A DNA stretch of 64,000 bases. Origin: Hygrocybe punicea. Taxonomy: Eukaryota > Basidiomycota > Agaricomycetes > Agaricales > Hygrophoraceae. The translations under genes were made by a program, and so were the position numbers. The DNA lies in contig OY744473.1 of assembly GCA_963556145.1 (NCBI GenBank), forward strand, positions 3,038,001 to 3,102,000. Direction: 5' to 3'. Positions 60,276 through 64,000 of this stretch are shown piece after piece (position 1 is the stretch's first letter; each line of letters begins with the position of its first letter). A model generated the notes under the pieces. That model ran no database searches. It had not been told where the DNA came from and saw only the letters and a program-made list of their open reading frames with translations.

Positions 60276-63200
60276 TGCAGGGGGGAGGGGGTAAGGGCTG
60301 ATGGTTGCCTCGCAGGAAAGTGTAGGAGTGTCGCAGGCTTATAGCACGAGCCAGATTCCAAGCTCGCCTCTGATTGGCCAGACACATACTCCCACGCCTC
60401 ACGGGGCCATCCGGCGTTACGAGATAAAGCACAAACAAATAAACATAAACAAAAACGCCACAATCGGGTTCCGTGCAACGGCTGTGTTCGCAGCTCCGGG
60501 TGTTGTCGACCTGCGACGGCGTGGTCTGTGTTCCCATTGCCGAACTCCTTTGTTTTTGTGTGCGATGCAGGCCATGTCCTCGCACTCCCCCACCTCCATT
60601 CCCACCAAATGTCCATCCCGTTCCCACATCAAATCGAGCATATAACCACCGACCTGACCACCCCTGACTATGTCAGAGGTGCAAAACACATCGCCTGATG
60701 TGGTCACCGCCCCTTCGAAATTCGAGGAGATCCCATCTTGGGGGGTTGCCCTCGACTAGCGCTAACTGCGATTCCCACCCTCTTATCTACAGGCGGCAAG
60801 CGTTAATATATCGGCTGATCCTCTGTGCGGAGCTCATAAAACCGGCACGTATTGCCGGCCACGCGAGCGACTCGGCATTGCTCACGTGCTGTGACCGAGA
60901 AGGTCTAGTTTCCAAGTTTGAGCTTGAAGGTTCCGTTCAAAGATCCATACACAACCCCAGGCCCTTATCAGGTATCAACTTGAACACATGCCGCCGGTAT
61001 TAGGCGGTATTGTGGCTCAAGCGCTCAAGTACGGTCCCCTCCAAGGTCACCGTTCAATTCAATTTTATTATATACCCCAATCAACCTAAATATTTCATGA
61101 AGAAGCACCGTCCGACTAACCTCAAACCCCAACCCCTAGCATCGGTTATGTTCGAGGCTCTTTTCGGGCGCCGTTAGAGACCAAACCTAGTCAAGCTCCT
61201 CGAACGGCCTTCTCCCGCGAAGCAGCAAATTCACCCTATTTCGTAACTCTCAATTGAAAGCATTCAAATGATTCAGCATACCAACGGTGACGTTGACAAA
61301 TAAAATATAGCCCACTTCGGGGTTATTTGACCTCAGCGATCGCCTCCCACCCGCCAGCATCTTTATGTTTCGAGCGCATAAAATTGTAGCCATTCTCCAG
61401 CACCAAATATCTGCCCAGCAGTGGTAGGTACGGGATGTCGGCCATGTGCTGCATCAAAACGCCGTCCAGCCTCAGCTCCGCGTCAGGTACAACCCACCGC
61501 GCCGACCCCCGCAGCCCACCCCAATTCACCCAAACCTAGACCTCATCCGTATCACATATGATACATTTCCAAGTGTCACTATAGCCTTCTGATTCGGTTG
61601 CCCATCACTTGCCATTATTCACTACTTTTTTGGTGCACAAGTACATATGTGGTCAATCTCGTTCCTGGTCTCTTCACAATAATTATTTGACATGGTTGTA
61701 GTGGCGAAGCGACCCATCAATGACGCTGCTCAGTGCGCCAACTCTGTTGATGTTCAATGAAAGTACAGTAATTAATAGATAATTTACTTGCCAGAGAGAA
61801 ACGTCGACACTAGCGCTGCCGAAGACCACCAGTGGTGCCCCTCAAGGCCTCAACAGCCCACCTCATCCTAACCTATCTTGGGCCTGTGAATTGCCATAAG
61901 GCCGATGTTCGTCCGAATCAAGCGAGCTGTAACACGAAGTTCCGCATGAACGCTTTTGGCCACATTCAACTCGTGTCAACGTTTCAGCGGTGACAGTACT
62001 ATACTAGCAGCATCACAATGGATCATCCAGAAACAAGTCCCGGGCCCAGAGTCTGCTCACCTCGGTCGCACGTTCCATTCGGACTCGGACGTCGTGCAGG
62101 CTCCATGAATTCGCTCGCCTCAGGGTTGAGTATTGATTAATTGGCTAGACAAACAGGCGTCATGCATCATGCATCATGCATCATGGGGTATGAGTTCGCC
62201 GTTGAAGCTTGTCCACCAGGATGGCACTCACCTGTATACGCTTGGACGAATAACCTTCTCGCATTAGGGGGCCGTGCGGCGCGTCCGACGGATGATTTGG
62301 CCACATTCACTCTGACCTTCAAGTTCCACATCTTTGCTTACGGTGCTCGCTCATACAGCTGTAAACTACCACGCCGTCTACTGATCAGTCGGCACCGGAG
62401 CACCTCTGACAACACGAAGGCTTCTATCCAACTGGGGGATGCTACCCACTGCTCATCTTCATAATAGCCACCACTCGTCCCCCACACCCTCGATGTGCGC
62501 GCTCTCATAAGGTCCCTGACTTGCTGTGACTACGTGAGTACTGCTATGACATCTTCCCCAAAACGTTAGAGCCATACCTCACCTGCACGGTCGCAGGGTC
62601 GTCAGTGTGTCAGCCTCGCCCTGGTTGTACTACATCAGCTGTGAACCGGAACCCCCCGACGATCGCGCCACCTTACGGCTGCGGTAGGTTTGCATCGAAC
62701 GCGCTAGTCGGCCCGGAGTCTGCACGACACGACACTCTCCCATTTAACTTGGAATTCAACGTCTTCCAGGATCACACACACCATTCGACGGCCGGCCCCA
62801 CTCCAGCGTTGGGTGCGTGCCGATTTCGGCGGTGTCATTATCCCGGGTTCCTTTCGACGCGTTGTCGAGAATAGTTGCGTACGATGCATATGAGGCACAA
62901 AAGTCCCATGACCACCCCCGTCCACTTGGAGGTATTTCTCCACGATCGTCTCCAGCATCTCATGCATGATCCGGACCAGCACCACTGATTTGCAGAGGAT
63001 CCCCGAAAACACCGTACGCGTGTCCTACCAGCACCCAGCAGTGTCATTTTGGGTTGCGGGCTTGCCCGACATATGCATGACTTTCTTTATCTGGTCATTG
63101 TCGCGCCCACCGGTCACAATTCCGTCATCAATCATATAACTCATGTACGCTCAATATTGGCAACGGCACGCCAACTAATGCTCGACAACACAACGGCATG

Positions 63201-64000
63201 CCGCAACCGGTAAATCCGATTCCATATCTAGTATTTTCCCCATCGATGCTCGCTATCCGCATTTGCACACAGACACGCGTCATATCGGCGGTTTCCGATC
63301 GCTTGTTGTGTTCAAGCCAAGCAGGAGCATGTCCATTCTATGTTGCTAGCTGGCGTTTCATTTCCTGCTGCGTCCAATGCTCCGTCATGCGGCGACCGTG
63401 ACGATTGGCGGGTGAGAAATACGCCTCCTTCAAATTGTCACGTAGTCGCCGTCGTCACCCAAAATTTGCGCTCATATTACTCTCTGCAACATATTCGTAT
63501 CTTCGTGTATATCCCTACATGTTTGGACCCACCCGAAATGTTGTTCACTATCCCATCATTTATTCGTTTTTGTGCCCGTTCTTATTCAGGTCGAGTCTGA
63601 GAAGGACCACCGGATCGTCACGGTGCAAAACCCTCTGTTAGCATTGCTTCAATCCCCGTTGCCTGTCGACCGTGTTAATACATCGATTCTCTTGCCTTTC
63701 ATAATTCACAGGAATCGTTAATGTGATATAGGAATCCTTTGGTTTGTTATGAAATATTCAACTATCCCTCGGACCTACCTGCTTGTCGCGGCATCCGCTC
63801 AGATCGTGCGCGCTTATTCTCGTTGTGGATGGTTTCTTGTTCAATCACTTCTGATTCATGACAGATGTTGCAACGCTTCTCCATACTTCTGATCGTATCG
63901 ACACCCCGAAACCTCATCCCCTCAATCTCCCCAAGTGGTTGGCTTATCAGTACCTTGACTCTCTCATTTCATCTTTTGGGGATCACTTCGGCGCTCTTCT
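60276..64000. other. 3.7-kb gene-poor end of the window
   Basis: I find no gene here that I can support. Features: SFP1-like upstream region (60.3-60.8 kb), CCCCAACCCCTAGC near 61130 (resembling the telobox 12-mer), a heptamer repeat GCATCAT (about 62162-62185), and several short unlinked frames. At 63.86-64.0 kb an open frame runs off the end (TLLHTSDRIDTPKPHPLN) and could be the start of a gene or retroelement. Confidence 0.4.
62160..62186. repeat. heptamer microsatellite (GCATCAT)n
   Basis: About three and a half perfect copies of a 7-bp unit (CATGCATCATGCATCATGCA). Short and isolated, without spacer structure, so not a CRISPR. Confidence 0.8.

Noticed and set aside
62160..62186. Possible CRISPR-like array
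   Set aside because: Units are 7 bp and contiguous, with no spacers; simple microsatellite in a eukaryote.

Overview
The window is nuclear DNA of a filamentous basidiomycete, most likely an Agaricomycete (mushroom-forming fungus). The evidence is many short introns (about 36-70 nt) in nearly every gene, a fungal fused CPSase/ATCase (URA2), septin CDC12, a fungal SLATT two-transmembrane protein, a DUF3433 membrane protein, extracellular-type intradiol dioxygenase, CFEM-like and CBM50-like small proteins, and a chromodomain Ty3/gypsy element. Exon limits below were read by eye from splice signals and reading-frame continuity; they are not transcript-supported.

Layout. 0-2 kb: 3' part of a Ty3/gypsy retroelement (integrase end, chromodomain, then an ASCH/PUA-like domain) followed by a second ORF joined by a TAATG stop/start overlap. 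2.28-5.02 kb: a nearly perfect giant palindrome, interpreted as a foldback/long-TIR transposon. 5.3-20.5 kb: a metabolic and accessory block holding a fused carboxymuconolactone decarboxylase/alpha-beta hydrolase, a DEDDh-like fold protein, an unknown membrane protein, carboxymuconate cyclase (CMLE), a full ABC-B transporter, a secreted intradiol dioxygenase, a CFEM-like protein and an EthD-like protein. 21-30 kb: housekeeping genes (septin CDC12, TFIIIC triple-barrel subunit, MRM2, histone H4, TyrRS, a J-protein). 30.5-33.9 kb: tandem membrane-anchored Smr-domain genes, one with a ladder of identical-length 54-nt exons. 34.4-50.4 kb: SLD5, DAP1-like, histidine phosphatase, NC2-alpha, SLATT protein, URA2, beta-tubulin. 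51-57 kb: two CBM50-like paralogues around a small secreted protein, a DUF3433 protein and a tRNA-Glu. 58-60.3 kb: an SFP1-like zinc-finger gene. 60.3-64 kb: no gene I can support.

How genes may work together. The CMLE-like cyclase and the fused decarboxylase/hydrolase catalyse consecutive steps of the protocatechuate branch of the beta-ketoadipate pathway. With the adjacent ABC-B exporter and secreted intradiol dioxygenase they look like a loose aromatic-catabolism neighbourhood. Most of the rest is independent housekeeping.

The most unusual observations are the retroelement ASCH-like fusion, the 2.7-kb palindromic element, the repeated 54-nt phase-0 exons in the Smr gene, five GC-AG introns (four within 4.5 kb), and an identical telobox-like 12-mer in two divergent promoters.
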